50,126 nucleotides of DNA from Chloroflexota bacterium (GCA_029782225.1 JAKOVF010000355.1:1-50126); one strand, 5' to 3'. Counted from the first letter of the stretch, positions 27,301-36,257 are shown. Notes: generated by a model not told the origin, from the sequence alone. Made by a program: numbers and translations.

Positions 27301-29952
27301 CGGGTCGCCGGGATTCGAGCTAAGAGCATCGGTACTGATCACGCCGCTGAACGGCGCGCCGCCTAATCCTGGTTGGCTGAACTGGGAATAGATGGGTTGA
27401 TTCGGCGCAAACGTGAGGTCACTTGCTGGCAGATGATCGGTCGAGACGGCAGTCTTGGCCGTACGCAGGCTCGGCTCACCGATCTGGATCTTGACGATGC
27501 CGTTGAGTTCCTGATCCCCGGCGTTGGTTGTGCCTTCGAGTGCATTGGCCTGGTTGGTCAGAAACAATCCATCGGCAAAGGGATCGGCTTCCAGCGTGAC
27601 CGTAAAGAGCAGGTCAATGACCGATGAGCGGTTCAACTGGCTGTCGTAACTCGGGTAAGTGATCGTGACGGAGTTCGCGCCGCCGTTTACGCTAAACGTT
27701 GAGACCACCACCGGGTTCGGCTCATTCACCGGAGGATCATTGAGCGAGTGATACGTATCCGCCGGGCCGAGGCAGATCTGACCGGCTGCGGGGAATCCGC
27801 AAGGACTGTTCGTCAGCGTGGTCAACTCGGTCGCGCTGAAGACCGGCAGCGGCAGGAAATCTGTCAGTACGGTCGTCTCAAAGTCGCTGGCCGGCTGGGT
27901 ATATTGCAGACGGTAGGTTACCAGATCACCGGGGCTTAAGTAGGTCGGGATGGTGGTGCTGCCATTCACCGCATATAAAGTCTTTTGCAGAGTACCAAAG
28001 GCAATGGATAAACTGGCAGAACTATTGTCGGAAGGGCTATTGCCTGTGCCGGGGAAGGACCCGCCAATCGGTGCGGTGGAAATATTCAGCACTTCACCGG
28101 CGACAATCACATTATTTCGGAGAATATCTCCATGATCAACAGAAGAGTCGCCGGATGGATAATCATCCGTAAAATTCTGTTGGATCACAGTGCGGAATGT
28201 AATCGTTCCCTGCGTGGGTCCATCGTTATAGCTACCCGCGCCAGAACAAAGTGGGGGATTGTTGGCCTGCGCCGGATTCACACATCCGCCGAGCAACTGT
28301 CCATTTGAAAAGCGATCTGCAAGTTCATCCGAGAGATTGAAGGTGATCGTTGTCCTGCCGTCATTGGCTGTGGGGTCACTCGAATCACATTCGGTGCCCG
28401 GTCCGCTCGTGTAATTACAGGATACGTCTACATTCCCCGTTCCCATGCCGGCCGTGGTCAGTGAATTTGCATTCGGATTGCCATTCAAAGACAGCGTAGG
28501 TGTGAACGTTGATTGGAAGTGCTGACCATCAGAAATGATGTCGGTGAAATCGATGTTTTGAAGACCAAAGAAATCCGACACCTGAAAGTTAAGCGTGTAC
28601 TCCAGCACATCACCAGGACTGTTCGTGGAATCGGTGATGTTCCTTACACTCTTTTGAACCACAACAGATTGGTCCTGCACGGAGACGCACGGCACGCCGC
28701 AGGTCGCAGTCACAGGTGGAGGCGCGGCCTGATCGCGTACATCGATGGGCATCCATGTCCCGTTGGCATTCGCGGTGTTGGATGAAACCGTCGGTGAGCC
28801 ATCGGCAGGCGGAAGCACCGGGACGCCGGCGACAGCCCGGTCCACAAAGTAAGTAAAGACGAGGCGTGCATCATTTGCGCCCGCTCCTCCTGTGACGCTG
28901 GGAATGCTCACGCTGAGTGTGCCACCGGGTGCGCTGGTGCTGGGTAGTGCTCGCAGAAGAGGATCATCCGTCGGCGTGACCGAGTCGATGCTGACGAATT
29001 GAATGTTACCCGGCAGATTATCCTGGATCAACAGATTCGTGACCGTCTGGCCATCCGCAATATCCACCGTAATTTCAAACTGACGAGGGAAGTTTGGACC
29101 GGTAGCGGTTTCACCCTCGGGGCCAATATAATTCTTGGCAAGCGTCATCAAACTGGGTGTGACGTTCGTGGGCAGCCAGGTCGTTGTGTCATAGATGCCG
29201 CCCGGAACGACTGGAATCGTCGCGTCGAAAGGAGGGCAACAGAAGTCATTGGTCGGCGTGGCGCCAAACTGAAATCCGGCCTGCGCCCGTATGCCAAGCG
29301 GCGTGCCGAGGTCAGCCAGGTTGCTCAACTGAGCATTGATCGTCAGGACCACCGGCGGCTGAGTCGGAACGAAAGAGCCAAAGGGGAGAACAATCACCAC
29401 TAGTTGGTCGCCGGCATCCCCGCAGATTTGATAGGGGAGCGGCAGTTCAGGACGGCCTGGCTGTCCGCCCGGCTGAACGGCCAACGGATGGTTCACACAA
29501 CCTGTCCCTGCGCCGGCATCTGGAAACGTGAATATATGGATTTGATCTGCAGAGATGGCCGAGCCAAGATAGGAGGCGCTCAGGAAAGTAATGCCATCAT
29601 CAATTTCCGCCCCGAAACCATCTGCGCCGGTAGCTGGCAGGACCAAATCAATGAATGGTCCATATCCGACATCCACTGTATCCGTGTTATCGAAAGTAAC
29701 CGTAAAGCTGAATGCCTGTCCGATCTGGATGCTGGCAGGTACACTCAAACTGACAGAGGGAGCCGGGACGTAAAGAGGTGACGAAAGAGGCGCGCGCTGC
29801 ACCTCAGTTAAAGCGTCGGAACCCTCCGTTCTGGCTTCGACAATATTGGATGATTGGAATCCGAGAGCCGCTGAAAAAAGTATGATGGCAACAAAAATAT
29901 TGACAGGGAGTCTTTTTGCATCCCTCTGGATTCCTAAGCGGCGTTCGATCAT
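18358..29952 (-). CDS. giant (3864 aa) modular surface protein with LPETG motif fused to C-terminal sortase
   Basis: The ATG at 29952 has GGGAGGG 5 bases upstream. A signal/anchor helix lies at about 17-33. An N-terminal domain (about 55-250) is followed by DUF11-like modules (about 268-2140). In the later part two types alternate: one with VAIGEIVRYRL (about 1411, 1808), one with GDAGDTVTYTV (about 1255, 1635, 1985). Six SdrD_B-like modules follow (about 2145-3100), opening LGNRVWFDTNNN or variants, probably calcium-binding. Four more DUF11-like modules precede LPETGFAPG (3694-3702). The sortase domain carries His3775 (ITGHV), Cys3838 (LTLITCKD) and Arg3851. His-Cys and Cys-Arg spacings (63 and 13) equal those in the smaller paralogue. 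There is no C-terminal helix. Likely a cell-surface fibre or adhesin; the sortase may act in cis. Confidence 0.9.
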   Translation of the reverse strand: MIERRLGIQRDAKRLPVNIFVAIILFSAALGFQSSNIVEARTEGSDALTEVQRAPLSSPLYVPAPSVSLSVPASIQIGQAFSFTVTFDNTDTVDVGYGPFIDLVLPATGADGFGAEIDDGITFLSASYLGSAISADQIHIFTFPDAGAGTGCVNHPLAVQPGGQPGRPELPLPYQICGDAGDQLVVIVLPFGSFVPTQPPVVLTINAQLSNLADLGTPLGIRAQAGFQFGATPTNDFCCPPFDATIPVVPGGIYDTTTWLPTNVTPSLMTLAKNYIGPEGETATGPNFPRQFEITVDIADGQTVTNLLIQDNLPGNIQFVSIDSVTPTDDPLLRALPSTSAPGGTLSVSIPSVTGGAGANDARLVFTYFVDRAVAGVPVLPPADGSPTVSSNTANANGTWMPIDVRDQAAPPPVTATCGVPCVSVQDQSVVVQKSVRNITDSTNSPGDVLEYTLNFQVSDFFGLQNIDFTDIISDGQHFQSTFTPTLSLNGNPNANSLTTAGMGTGNVDVSCNYTSGPGTECDSSDPTANDGRTTITFNLSDELADRFSNGQLLGGCVNPAQANNPPLCSGAGSYNDGPTQGTITFRTVIQQNFTDDYPSGDSSVDHGDILRNNVIVAGEVLNISTAPIGGSFPGTGNSPSDNSSASLSIAFGTLQKTLYAVNGSTTIPTYLSPGDLVTYRLQYTQPASDFETTVLTDFLPLPVFSATELTTLTNSPCGFPAAGQICLGPADTYHSLNDPPVNEPNPVVVSTFSVNGGANSVTITYPSYDSQLNRSSVIDLLFTVTLEADPFADGLFLTNQANALEGTTNAGDQELNGIVKIQIGEPSLRTAKTAVSTDHLPASDLTFAPNQPIYSQFSQPGLGGAPFSGVISTDALSSNPGDPELAFNQFNGSLTGVDGGDLVKYAILVENQGHSQNGAFDVVINDSLPPGMFIPTGGPALNLQVYRGEGTPLSFEVVDFGANGKYDPTDTAAPGDATNAFRIFDAGYGIRVVDGPDAGKGACQVHDATSGKNVLVFTYDLMVDNINTPGEAILNTSKLLGYSSNEGGSNFVDEPFTDTSLVMIGQPAISKTLTGTEVNNATNNNTQAVIGELATYTVTAIFHEGVLPLGKIVDTLGAGLAFVDVVSITVSNPDTDGAGNGDNGIYSDKMTFDGAGLCTNCTAGTTSGTSNPFIENNGNRINFDLGTVTDTNTDNNADETLTIVYRAVTLNVAGNQAGTTLKNSAVMSWDDSNPGTTDNLPAVSAANVTVIEPNVNINKTIAPATGDANDVVTYTIALTGATGTDAYEVTVSDTIPALILSPTISLVTDTASQVTAANFNFTGNVLSTATPFDMPVDATRTIAIQITGTIAGTVTGGQTIDNVATVQWTSLDGNVVDRSTYNTTDSDERTGTGGVNDYTKSNPATSARFTANSIVNTKYIIATSESHTSDAMLPYTGTSNPPRVAIGEIVRYRLIVQVPEGTFTNFQMSDVLPGGLTYLDDGTARVGFVSNGPGISSANFGALPVQGIPGGLPPAGCNATGNTANGSTPAGPLSCLLSDSNVGSSNSTSLDPDIYNSGTDPQFKLGTLTNADSDADAEFVVIEFNALVDNNGGAASNDGSETRDNNFGVTINGTPNGVQSGSARVTIAEPSIPFNAVTNNKTVTPTTGDAGDTVTYTVTYTNAGGVNNSDAFEVRITDALPADVTRISAVTPSYNAACQSATVTVTDASAGNSIDFTVNRARPGCQVTLTYTATLNISITSGQLLNNTARITYTSLPGGNGTASNPTGSSTPGASGTGTGERNGTGVNPPNDHNGSDSATVTVSAIAPVKSIVSTSAAHTSEAGNGSVGNERALAIGELVRYRLSVTLPEGTISDLQLRDTLPSGLTFLNDGDVRISFIANNAMSTEADLAGADNDVLPPTFVLPGGRIAVAGQDVTFTVASLVTPGNLVNNDTDADAEFVVIDFNVRVNNDANNNNADIDNNSFVLLVGGSTVATSNSVRTRIVEPVLNIAKTANDSTWLYGQIVTYTLNVTHDASSLADAFDVRVTDVIPTGLTYVPGSLTAPGGCTGNASAAPTLTWTCASFPLGSAASLSYQVTVNSPPGPPTPLLGNETAINTVNMNWSSLPGNTNPGNSIGERDGSGGVNDYFDSASFTGSLENYYSLGNRVWFDTNNNSLIDAGEVGVDNVVVNLYSASDLTTALKTDTTSGGGYYLFDYLVPGDYVVALAASNFANGAVLDTYWSSGTTLSGAGVISEAAAPDADITPTDSDDNGELQSTGVLTGTVASQAVTLGPAGLTEPTGETDLESGVGQGSQPDGRANMTVDFGFYRTGIGNLVWLESITADGQFSGEVPVQNATVRLYASNGTTEIPVGPDGALGTSDDAAGGVTTNASGIYGFSGLPQGDYIVRVVGPADTVSTTDVFNAADSANPTATNANDNDNGLGTVGNIVSSSVLTLTPGTMGALGNNTVDNASGTTTNPTLDFGFAYAYALGNRVWFDTNNNSQIDFANEVGVDGVTVELYAADGAGNPAGAALATDTTAGSGYYLFDNLFPGDYVVVLPASNFSGAGVLTGYWSSATMRALDGTITETTAADANIDVDSDDNGARQISGGFSNAVISSAVTLGPIGLTEPASESDLESGLGQGTQPDGRANMTVDFGFYRVAVGNLVFGDLNKNGTYDAGDTLLSNINLELYSADGSALIASTPTDAGGLYSFTGLPQGDYILRTTAPAGTASTIDSFDQADNDNPNTNTDNNDNGDGMANGIVSSAAISLTPGTVGAQSKNTISNATGTTTNPTMDFGFSLAYALGNRVWFDTNNDSQISPGEVGVDGVTVNLYSASDLATILATDITSGGGYYLFNNLDVGDYVVVIPASNFGGGLLEGYWSSGTTRSSNGSLTEAAAPDADANASDADDNGTLQNSGTFSGGVTAFTITLGPGGVEPVGEIDLEGGAGQGQPDAQANMTVDFGFYTITLGDFVWNDVNNTGTADGGDMAMPNADVQLWSSDLSTLLATDTTDGTGTYGFTGLPQGNYVLRIPAAEFNPGGTLRDYVSSTGGVGLPYEPAPSAETNTTDSDDNGTIANGTLGLGGYIQSSTFALTPAAEASVNNALGLTSEPRIDFGVYSSLQADLAITKTDSTTFYVPGRTLTYTITVTNHGPSDANGATVSDTLPAQISSWTWVCSDATGGATGCDGASGLTTDFSDTVDLPQLSSITYTVTANVAGDASGTLDNSAMVTAPGGVAETDATNNTATDSDEPASLQVSKDDGLLIVSAGSMVTYQIMVTNNGSVDLTNITVTDTLPTDLTYQSALPAPSNISGQVLTWSGLSLTAGSSMTISVTVKVADSPASAVITNSVSVGDSNTNASAADDDSDSIASNSDFTKTLVDSNHPGTTDPAGTIGEILTYELALNVPPGSMVNAQVVDTPQTGLAFVDLLSVKASDTDSDAAGAADTGLYSSIMAFDPVTGVCINCVDGITAGVSNPLIENSGSRVTFDPGTLTNSTAVPVTLTIRYSVVVLNISANQNGNTLVNNALWTWNGGSLHATSPTVKVVEPELFIDKNADILQAPYGAPITFTLEVAHTAASSAHAYDVAVTDVLPTGLTFIPGTLSFSGLAPTSSIYDPATFTLTFVWDEFQLGQTATITFQPTFVGPAPVVNETNVYWTSLPIDPVGGFPVVQSPYNPNSAERRYDPMDATALNNYDASDSVTITLPDLPETGFAPGELTDLPSQPDWYRYADLGDFWIEIPQLNLKLPVVGVPLDSADGWNLTWLGQQAGWLEGSAYPTHAGNSVITGHVYDANGQPGPFVNLNKLYWGHQIIVHLGSQKYIYEVREVRLVWPDDRKVFRHEEYPWLTLITCKDYDKNTKTYAQRVAVGAVLVKIVDE
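20640..23540 (-). repeat. three tandem SdrD_B-pair units inside the giant gene
   Basis: A conserved stretch encoding GNRVWFDTNNN recurs near 23510, 22530 and 21580, about 0.95-0.98 kb apart. Each long module is followed by a shorter one (GNLVWLES, GNLVFGDL, GDFVWNDV). Parts of the units are nearly identical in DNA, indicating duplication by recombination and a risk of assembly collapse or expansion. Confidence 0.75.
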
Positions 29953-30255
29953 CTTGCCCTCCCGGCGGCGATGAATGCTGAATTAAAAGAATCAAGCGGC
30001 CGGTTTCGCTATTTGCTCACCCATGTCCTCTGCTTCAAAAGACGAAGCAACAGCGACCAATCAAAGACATGGGGTCATCGCATCCGCTAATCACCCAAAA
30101 GTACTGGAATATGTGGATTTTATTATGATGGGAGGTTTTTAAGGTCTACAGAATTGTCAGGCAATAGCCCCACTATATACTGCACATCCATCATTCAGCC
30201 TGTGTATGTTGCGTGGCTGAATGATGGATGTATGGAACTTCACACGGGCCGGACT
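29953..30255 (-). other. structured leader region of the giant gene
   Basis: About 300 bp without a gene. On the minus strand CCCATGTC and GACATGGG (about 30072 and 30024) can pair around an inner TGCTTC/GAAGCA hairpin. TAATAAAAT and CATAAT elements near 30118-30130 could be -10 boxes, without a convincing -35. No known riboswitch consensus was matched by eye. Confidence 0.35.
30184..30231 (-). terminator. 17-bp hairpin after the Pro/Thr-rich gene
   Basis: A perfect 17-bp inverted repeat (30184-30200 with 30215-30231) with a 14-base loop lies 25 bases beyond the stop at 30256. It lacks a T run, so it may be a transcript-stabilising hairpin instead. Confidence 0.55.
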
Positions 30256-30927
30256 TCAAACCGATGAAAGCATAATAAAGCCACCCGGAGAAGGCTCGGT
30301 CGGAACTTCGGTTGGAGCTTCCGTTGCAGGAGGCTCAGTGGGAGGAGGCTCGGTTGGAGGAGGTTCAGTTGGAGGCACGGCGGTCGGAGGAACAGCCGTA
30401 GGGATATCCGTAGGTCGGGGAGTTGGCGCAGGCGTCCGAGTGGGGCGTGGCGTAGGCGGCACGGGAGTGCTGGTGGGCGGAACAGGCGTCTGGGTCGGAG
30501 CTGGCCGCGCAGTCTCGGTTGGAGGAACGGGAGTTGCGGTTAGCGCGGCTCCGGTCGTCGGAGCTATGCTGGGAATGAGAGTCGGCGTTGCGGCGTATTG
30601 ACCTTGTTCATCATGTGTTGGGCTCAGGAACACGCTCCTTGTGCTGGAGGGAATCGCAAGGGGGGTGGATGCAGACGCTTTCGTGGGGGTTGCCGTGTAG
30701 TCTGCTGTGGAGACGATAATAAAATCCAGGTTCGCTTCGGGGACGAGCGTCTCGGTGGGCTGGAATCCAGCAGCCTCCAGAACATAATCAACCAACCCTG
30801 CCGGGTGCCTGACGCCCAGCAGGAGAATCTCATGCAAATCCGCAGAGGAAAAAAACATGATCGGACAGAAGACAGCAACAAACAGCGCCAACATCATGAA
30901 GAAAACCTGACGGTCCCGCCTGCTCAT
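30256..30927 (-). CDS. membrane-anchored Pro/Thr-rich stalk protein
   Basis: 223 residues. An N-terminal hydrophobic helix (FFMMLALFVAVFCPIMFF, about 9-26) follows a short positive segment (MSRRDR). The middle is polar, and the last about 110 residues are almost entirely Pro, Thr, Glu, Ala and Arg in PPT/PTP repeats (for example PPTEPPPTEPPPTEPP), ending GGFIMLSSV. Such segments span cell walls as extended, often glycosylated stalks. No catalytic motif is visible. It is the first gene on the strand leading into the two sortase fusions and could be a surface partner or spacer; that link rests on position only. Low-complexity DNA here makes plus-strand frames that are shadows. Confidence 0.7.
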   Translation of the reverse strand: MSRRDRQVFFMMLALFVAVFCPIMFFSSADLHEILLLGVRHPAGLVDYVLEAAGFQPTETLVPEANLDFIIVSTADYTATPTKASASTPLAIPSSTRSVFLSPTHDEQGQYAATPTLIPSIAPTTGAALTATPVPPTETARPAPTQTPVPPTSTPVPPTPRPTRTPAPTPRPTDIPTAVPPTAVPPTEPPPTEPPPTEPPATEAPTEVPTEPSPGGFIMLSSV

Positions 30928-31225
30928 CCCACTACCTTCCTCTCCATATCCTTATTCATGCCCGCAGTTCCCCACCGCAGCGCACCATCCTCACTCCACT
31001 ATCTTTCAGTTACATTATCGCACAAATCGCCGTTAAGTTCCAGATGTATTTGCAGCGGGCTTCGCGGCGCTGGTCAAAGCGTTCAACCAGGGTGGGAATG
31101 AATTCCGATGGCTTCATAATAAGTTCATGTTTGTAGCGTTTAATATGAGTAAGCACCAGCACCCAGGAAAACGACAAATCCCGCAAACAAGCCTGAGCTG
31201 GCAGACATCTTTACAGGTAAAAATA
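30928..31225. other. divergent intergenic region
   Basis: 298 bp between the Pro/Thr-rich gene and the zinc-ribbon methyltransferase. It should hold both promoters. A GATAAT-like box occurs on the minus strand near 31016, but no strong -35 was seen. No repeat or RNA gene was recognised. Confidence 0.3.
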
Positions 31226-32278
31226 ATGATAAATTCGGCAATTCTGCTGGTATGTCCTCACTGCGGTATTGAACTAAGAAAAGAAAACAAGAATCTGCGT
31301 TGTCCATCCTGCACCGATAAGTGGGTGATCGAGAAGAACGTACCCTGGTTTTCCAAGTCATCTCCTTACTGGGGCGAGATCGATCAGGCTTCCATGCAAA
31401 GGGTGAACTGCCTGGCCCGAGAGGAGGGCTGGGAAGCTGCTCTACACGAAGTCGCGCCACAACTGCGGAACTACGCCACAAGTCCCGCCCGTACCAATTG
31501 GACCGGCCTGCTTCCGATTCAATCTGACTGGACCGCGGTGGATATTGGCGCAGGCTGGGGTGGTAATGCCTTTCCACTCAGCCAACGCCTTAAACAGGTG
31601 GTCGCGCTGGAATCCGTCTTTGAAAGGGCAGAGTTTATGGAGATCCGGCGACAGCAGAATGCAACCCAAAATATGCAGGTGGTTGCGGCCAGTGTCCATG
31701 CCATGCCTCTGCCCAGGGAGCGGTTCAACCTGGTTGTCATGAACGGGGTTCTGGAGTGGGTGGCTCTATCGGCGGAAGGTGACCCGGAACACATCCAGGA
31801 AGAGGTCCTCAAACGAGTTCACGATCTCCTCGCTGTGGATGGCTGGCTCTACCTTGGGATTGAAAACCGCTTCAGCTATGAGGCTTTTCTGGGTCAGAGG
31901 GATGACAGCGGCAGGCGCTTTGCCAGTCTCATGCCCCGGAAAGTAGCCGATCTTTACATGCACCTGACATCGGCCACACACAACCGAACCCATGATGCCA
32001 TGACCGCCTATAGGACCTACACATATTCCTATTGGGGTTATAAGCGCTTGTTGGAACGCTGCGGCTTCCGGGATTTTCAAGCCTGGGGCACCTATTCTTA
32101 TAACAGGCCGAACCTCTTATATAACTTGAAGGATACTCACGAGTTCAAGCAATACTTGCAGACTCGATCACCACATTCAGCGGGGAAGAAACTGGCACGT
32201 GCTCTTGCTATGAAGAATGTTTCCCCCACTGCTCTCAGACTGTTCTCCCCGATGTTCTGCATCATCGCTCGAAAATAA
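31226..32278 (+). CDS. class I SAM-dependent methyltransferase with N-terminal zinc ribbon
   Basis: About 350 residues from the ATG at 31226 (AGG 9 bases upstream). The frame extends 33 codons upstream without domain content. Cys4 zinc ribbon: CPHC and CPSC within the first 30 residues, in the style of Trm112-like leaders of methyltransferases. The SAM fold starts at about 105: VDIGAGWGGNAFPLSQ motif I, an acidic strand end (VALESV), then FNLVVMNGVLEWV and the LAVDGWLYLGIENR region in place of LRPGG. The long C-terminal part with YRTYTYSYWGYKRLLERCGF is typical of small-molecule or glycan methyltransferases. The acceptor is unknown. It is divergent from the Pro/Thr-rich gene and followed by a good terminator. 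Confidence 0.82.
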   Translation: MINSAILLVCPHCGIELRKENKNLRCPSCTDKWVIEKNVPWFSKSSPYWGEIDQASMQRVNCLAREEGWEAALHEVAPQLRNYATSPARTNWTGLLPIQSDWTAVDIGAGWGGNAFPLSQRLKQVVALESVFERAEFMEIRRQQNATQNMQVVAASVHAMPLPRERFNLVVMNGVLEWVALSAEGDPEHIQEEVLKRVHDLLAVDGWLYLGIENRFSYEAFLGQRDDSGRRFASLMPRKVADLYMHLTSATHNRTHDAMTAYRTYTYSYWGYKRLLERCGFRDFQAWGTYSYNRPNLLYNLKDTHEFKQYLQTRSPHSAGKKLARALAMKNVSPTALRLFSPMFCIIARK

Positions 32279-32281
32279 CAA

Positions 32282-32308
32282 ACAGCCCTTCTGCAGGAGG
32301 GCTGTTTT
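32282..32308 (+). terminator. intrinsic terminator after the methyltransferase
   Basis: A GC-rich stem ACAGCCCTTC / GGAGGGCTGT (one G-T pair) with a 4-base loop is followed by TTTT, 3 bases past the stop. Confidence 0.85.
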
Positions 32309-32700
32309 CTTGCTGGAGCGTTTTCAGATGTCCGCTCTCGCAAATGATGTGCCCTGAGCATTTTACGAGAGGATTTCGCTGGCGTTCGTTCATCGGCTGC
32401 ATTTGACTCGTGCAAGAGCTTTGCTTTACGCGGTAGAGAGGTGACGTCGGTTCATTCCAACGCAGTCAGGCAAAACTCTTACAATATGCTTACACGCCTC
32501 CCATTCGCAAAATGATAAAATGCTAAGGAAATCGGTGGTCCAGTGGTGCGAGCGTGCTTCTTGCTTGTATCAAGGCCACTGCTATCCAGCGAGTAACTAT
32601 TAACTGGTGGTCTCCGCGCCGCACTGGCGTTCGGCCATCTCGGCCCGAAAGGCGTGCAAGTGTATGCCCTTCGGTTCCTTGACCACCGGGGATACAAACC
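32309..32700. other. intergenic region before the histidine kinase
   Basis: About 390 bp. GATAAAAT near 32514 is a possible -10. GGTGGTCCAG near 32533 and GACCACCGG near 32682 are inverted relatives of the ends of the repeat at 34238, so a decayed palindromic element may lie here. No coding or RNA gene recognised. Confidence 0.35.
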
Positions 32701-34233
<1,533 letters not shown>

Positions 34234-34237
34234 ACAC

Positions 34238-34396
34238 TGGTGGTCGAGTAGTCCCGAGCGACAGCGAGGGATGTACACTTGCACCCAGCGCAAGTACGGT
34301 GTCGAGACCACCACGCTTCAAGTAATCTTTCGTTTTCAAGTCACCTGTTGGTCTCGATGCGGCCTCTACGTGCATTCAGCCTACTCGACCAACAGG
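34238..34396. repeat. two-hairpin palindromic repeat (TGGTGGTCGAG type)
   Basis: The first element runs from TGGTGGTC (34238) to GACCACCA (34313), with an inner ACTTGC/GCAAGT hairpin. The second is CCTGTTGGTC (34344-34353) with GACCAACAGG (34387-34396). Both carry the same GGTC-TCGA core, so they look like relatives. The pair fills the gap between the histidine kinase and pepF and forms no protein. Confidence 0.65.
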
Positions 34397-34441
34397 TTTC
34401 CTCGAATGGTAAAATCAATCACTCAGAGAAAAGGAAAACAT

Positions 34442-36250
34442 ATGGCAGTCTCAGTCCTTCCCCGAAATAAAGTCAACAAGAAATATACATGGAATGCTGA
34501 AAGTGTTTTCAAATCTCCCAAAACCTGGGAGGCAGAAGTCAACAAAGTCATCGAAGATATCCCTTCCGTCAAAAAGTACGAGGGCCGTTTGAAGGAAGGC
34601 CCGGATACTTTGCTCGAAGCGCTCGATGCCATCGAGAAGCTGATCGTGCGTGCCTACCGCGCCTTCGTCTACGCGGGCTTCGCCTACGCCGTGGATACGA
34701 CGGACCAGAAAGCCGCCGGAATGCGCGGCAAGGCCAGCGGCATGTTCGGTCAGGTCTTTGCTGCCACTGCTTTTCTGAACCCGGAGCTGCTGGGCATAGG
34801 CCAGGCACAGCTTGAGGAGTGGATGGCGCAAAATCCAAAACTCGCCGTCTACAGCCATAATTTTGAGAACCTGTTCCGCAAGCAGGAGCACGTCCGCTCC
34901 GGTGAAGTGGAGGAAATTCTCGGAATGCTGGCCGACCCATTGGAAGGCATTTCCACTTCATCCAGCATGCTGGTCAATGCGGATTTCAAATTTGCCCCCG
35001 CCAAAGACAAGCGCGGCAAAAAGGTCGAGGTGACGCAAGGCAACATCCACACCTCATTGATGGAATCCCCGGATCGCAAGGTGCGCCAGACCGCCTTCGA
35101 GAGCTATATGGATAAGCATCTCGAGTTCAAGAATACGCTGGCAACCAACCTGTCCACGTCCATCAAGGCCAACGTGTTCAACATGCGCGCCCGCAGGCAC
35201 GACAACTCCCTTGCGGCATCTCTCTTCGACTTGAACGTACCAACCGACGTTTTCTATAACCTGATCGATACGTTCAAGAAGAACCTGCCGGTCTGGCATC
35301 GCTATTTTGAGCTTCGCCGCAAAGTATTGGGGCTAAAAGAGATCACCTATTACGATATGTGGGCGCCCATTGCGAAGAAAAGAATAAACATTCCGTATGA
35401 AAAGGCTGTGGATTACATTTGTGAGAGCCTCGCCCCGATGGGCAAGGAATACACGGATACGATCCGCCGCGGCACGCTCAAGGACCGCTGGGTGGATTCA
35501 GCTCCCAATCAGGGCAAGCAGAACGGGGCCTTCTCATGGGGTGCGCCCGGCACCTTCCCCTTCATCATGATGTCCTACACGGATGAAGTGAACAGCATGA
35601 GCACGCTGGCACATGAACTCGGCCATTCCATGCACTCGTACCTCACGTGGAAGAACCAGCCGCTTGTGTATGCAGACTATTCGCTGTTCGTGGCCGAGGT
35701 CGCATCCAACTTCCATCAGGCCATGATGCGCGGTCATCTCCTGAAGACGATCAAGGACAAGAACTTCCTGATCGCCTTGATCCAGGAAGCGGTCGGCGGC
35801 AACTTCTTCCGCTACTTCTTCCAGATGCCAACGCTGGCGCGCTTCGAACTGGAGACGCACCAGCGCATCGAGCGCGGCGAATCCCTGACAGCCGATTCGA
35901 TGATCGAACTGATGGCTGACCTGTTCACGGAGGGGTTCGGCCCCAAGGTGAAAATAGACCGCCCACGCGTTGGGATGATCTGGTCCACATTCTCACATCT
36001 GTTCATGGATTATTATGTTTATGCCTACGCTACCGGCATCTCCGGCGCGCATGCGCTCTCCGGCCGCATCCTGCGCGGCGAGCCCAATGCCGTGGAAGAT
36101 TATCTTGGTTTCCTCAAGTCCGGTTCATCGGACTATCCATTGAATGTGCTCAAGAAAGCCGGCGTAGATCTGACCTCCCCAAAACCGGTCGAAGAGACTT
36201 TCGCAGTCATGGAAAGTTATATTGATCGGTTGGAAGAATTGTTAAGCTAG
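34442..36250 (+). CDS. pepF: oligoendopeptidase F (M3 family zinc peptidase)
   Basis: 602 residues from the ATG at 34442, with AAAGGAAA upstream. The frame is open for 101 more codons, but these run through the palindromic repeat and are rejected. The M3B zinc motif HELGHSMHSYL places His391, Glu392 and His395 at the active site; the third ligand Glu should lie about 25 residues on, within the SLFVAEVASNF segment. Family length is about 600. It is cytosolic and cleaves short peptides, typically 7-17 residues, in peptide recycling. It is followed 7 bases later by an 80-bp palindromic repeat. Confidence 0.95.
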   Translation: MAVSVLPRNKVNKKYTWNAESVFKSPKTWEAEVNKVIEDIPSVKKYEGRLKEGPDTLLEALDAIEKLIVRAYRAFVYAGFAYAVDTTDQKAAGMRGKASGMFGQVFAATAFLNPELLGIGQAQLEEWMAQNPKLAVYSHNFENLFRKQEHVRSGEVEEILGMLADPLEGISTSSSMLVNADFKFAPAKDKRGKKVEVTQGNIHTSLMESPDRKVRQTAFESYMDKHLEFKNTLATNLSTSIKANVFNMRARRHDNSLAASLFDLNVPTDVFYNLIDTFKKNLPVWHRYFELRRKVLGLKEITYYDMWAPIAKKRINIPYEKAVDYICESLAPMGKEYTDTIRRGTLKDRWVDSAPNQGKQNGAFSWGAPGTFPFIMMSYTDEVNSMSTLAHELGHSMHSYLTWKNQPLVYADYSLFVAEVASNFHQAMMRGHLLKTIKDKNFLIALIQEAVGGNFFRYFFQMPTLARFELETHQRIERGESLTADSMIELMADLFTEGFGPKVKIDRPRVGMIWSTFSHLFMDYYVYAYATGISGAHALSGRILRGEPNAVEDYLGFLKSGSSDYPLNVLKKAGVDLTSPKPVEETFAVMESYIDRLEELLS

Positions 36251-36257
36251 TTATCCC

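Noticed and set aside
29990..30130. Cyclic-di-GMP (GEMM) riboswitch before the giant gene
   Set aside because: A GCAAATAGCGAAACC segment recalls part of the consensus, but the order of conserved blocks and the receptor hairpin are missing.
30221..30601. Plus-strand frame rich in Gly/Ser/Val (GGSVGGGSVGG)
   Set aside because: It is the antisense of the Pro/Thr/Glu stalk coding region, a composition artefact without a start signal.
32520..32700. Possible tRNA or structured RNA gene
   Set aside because: No cloverleaf or T-loop sequence could be made; the paired ends fit a decayed palindromic repeat better.
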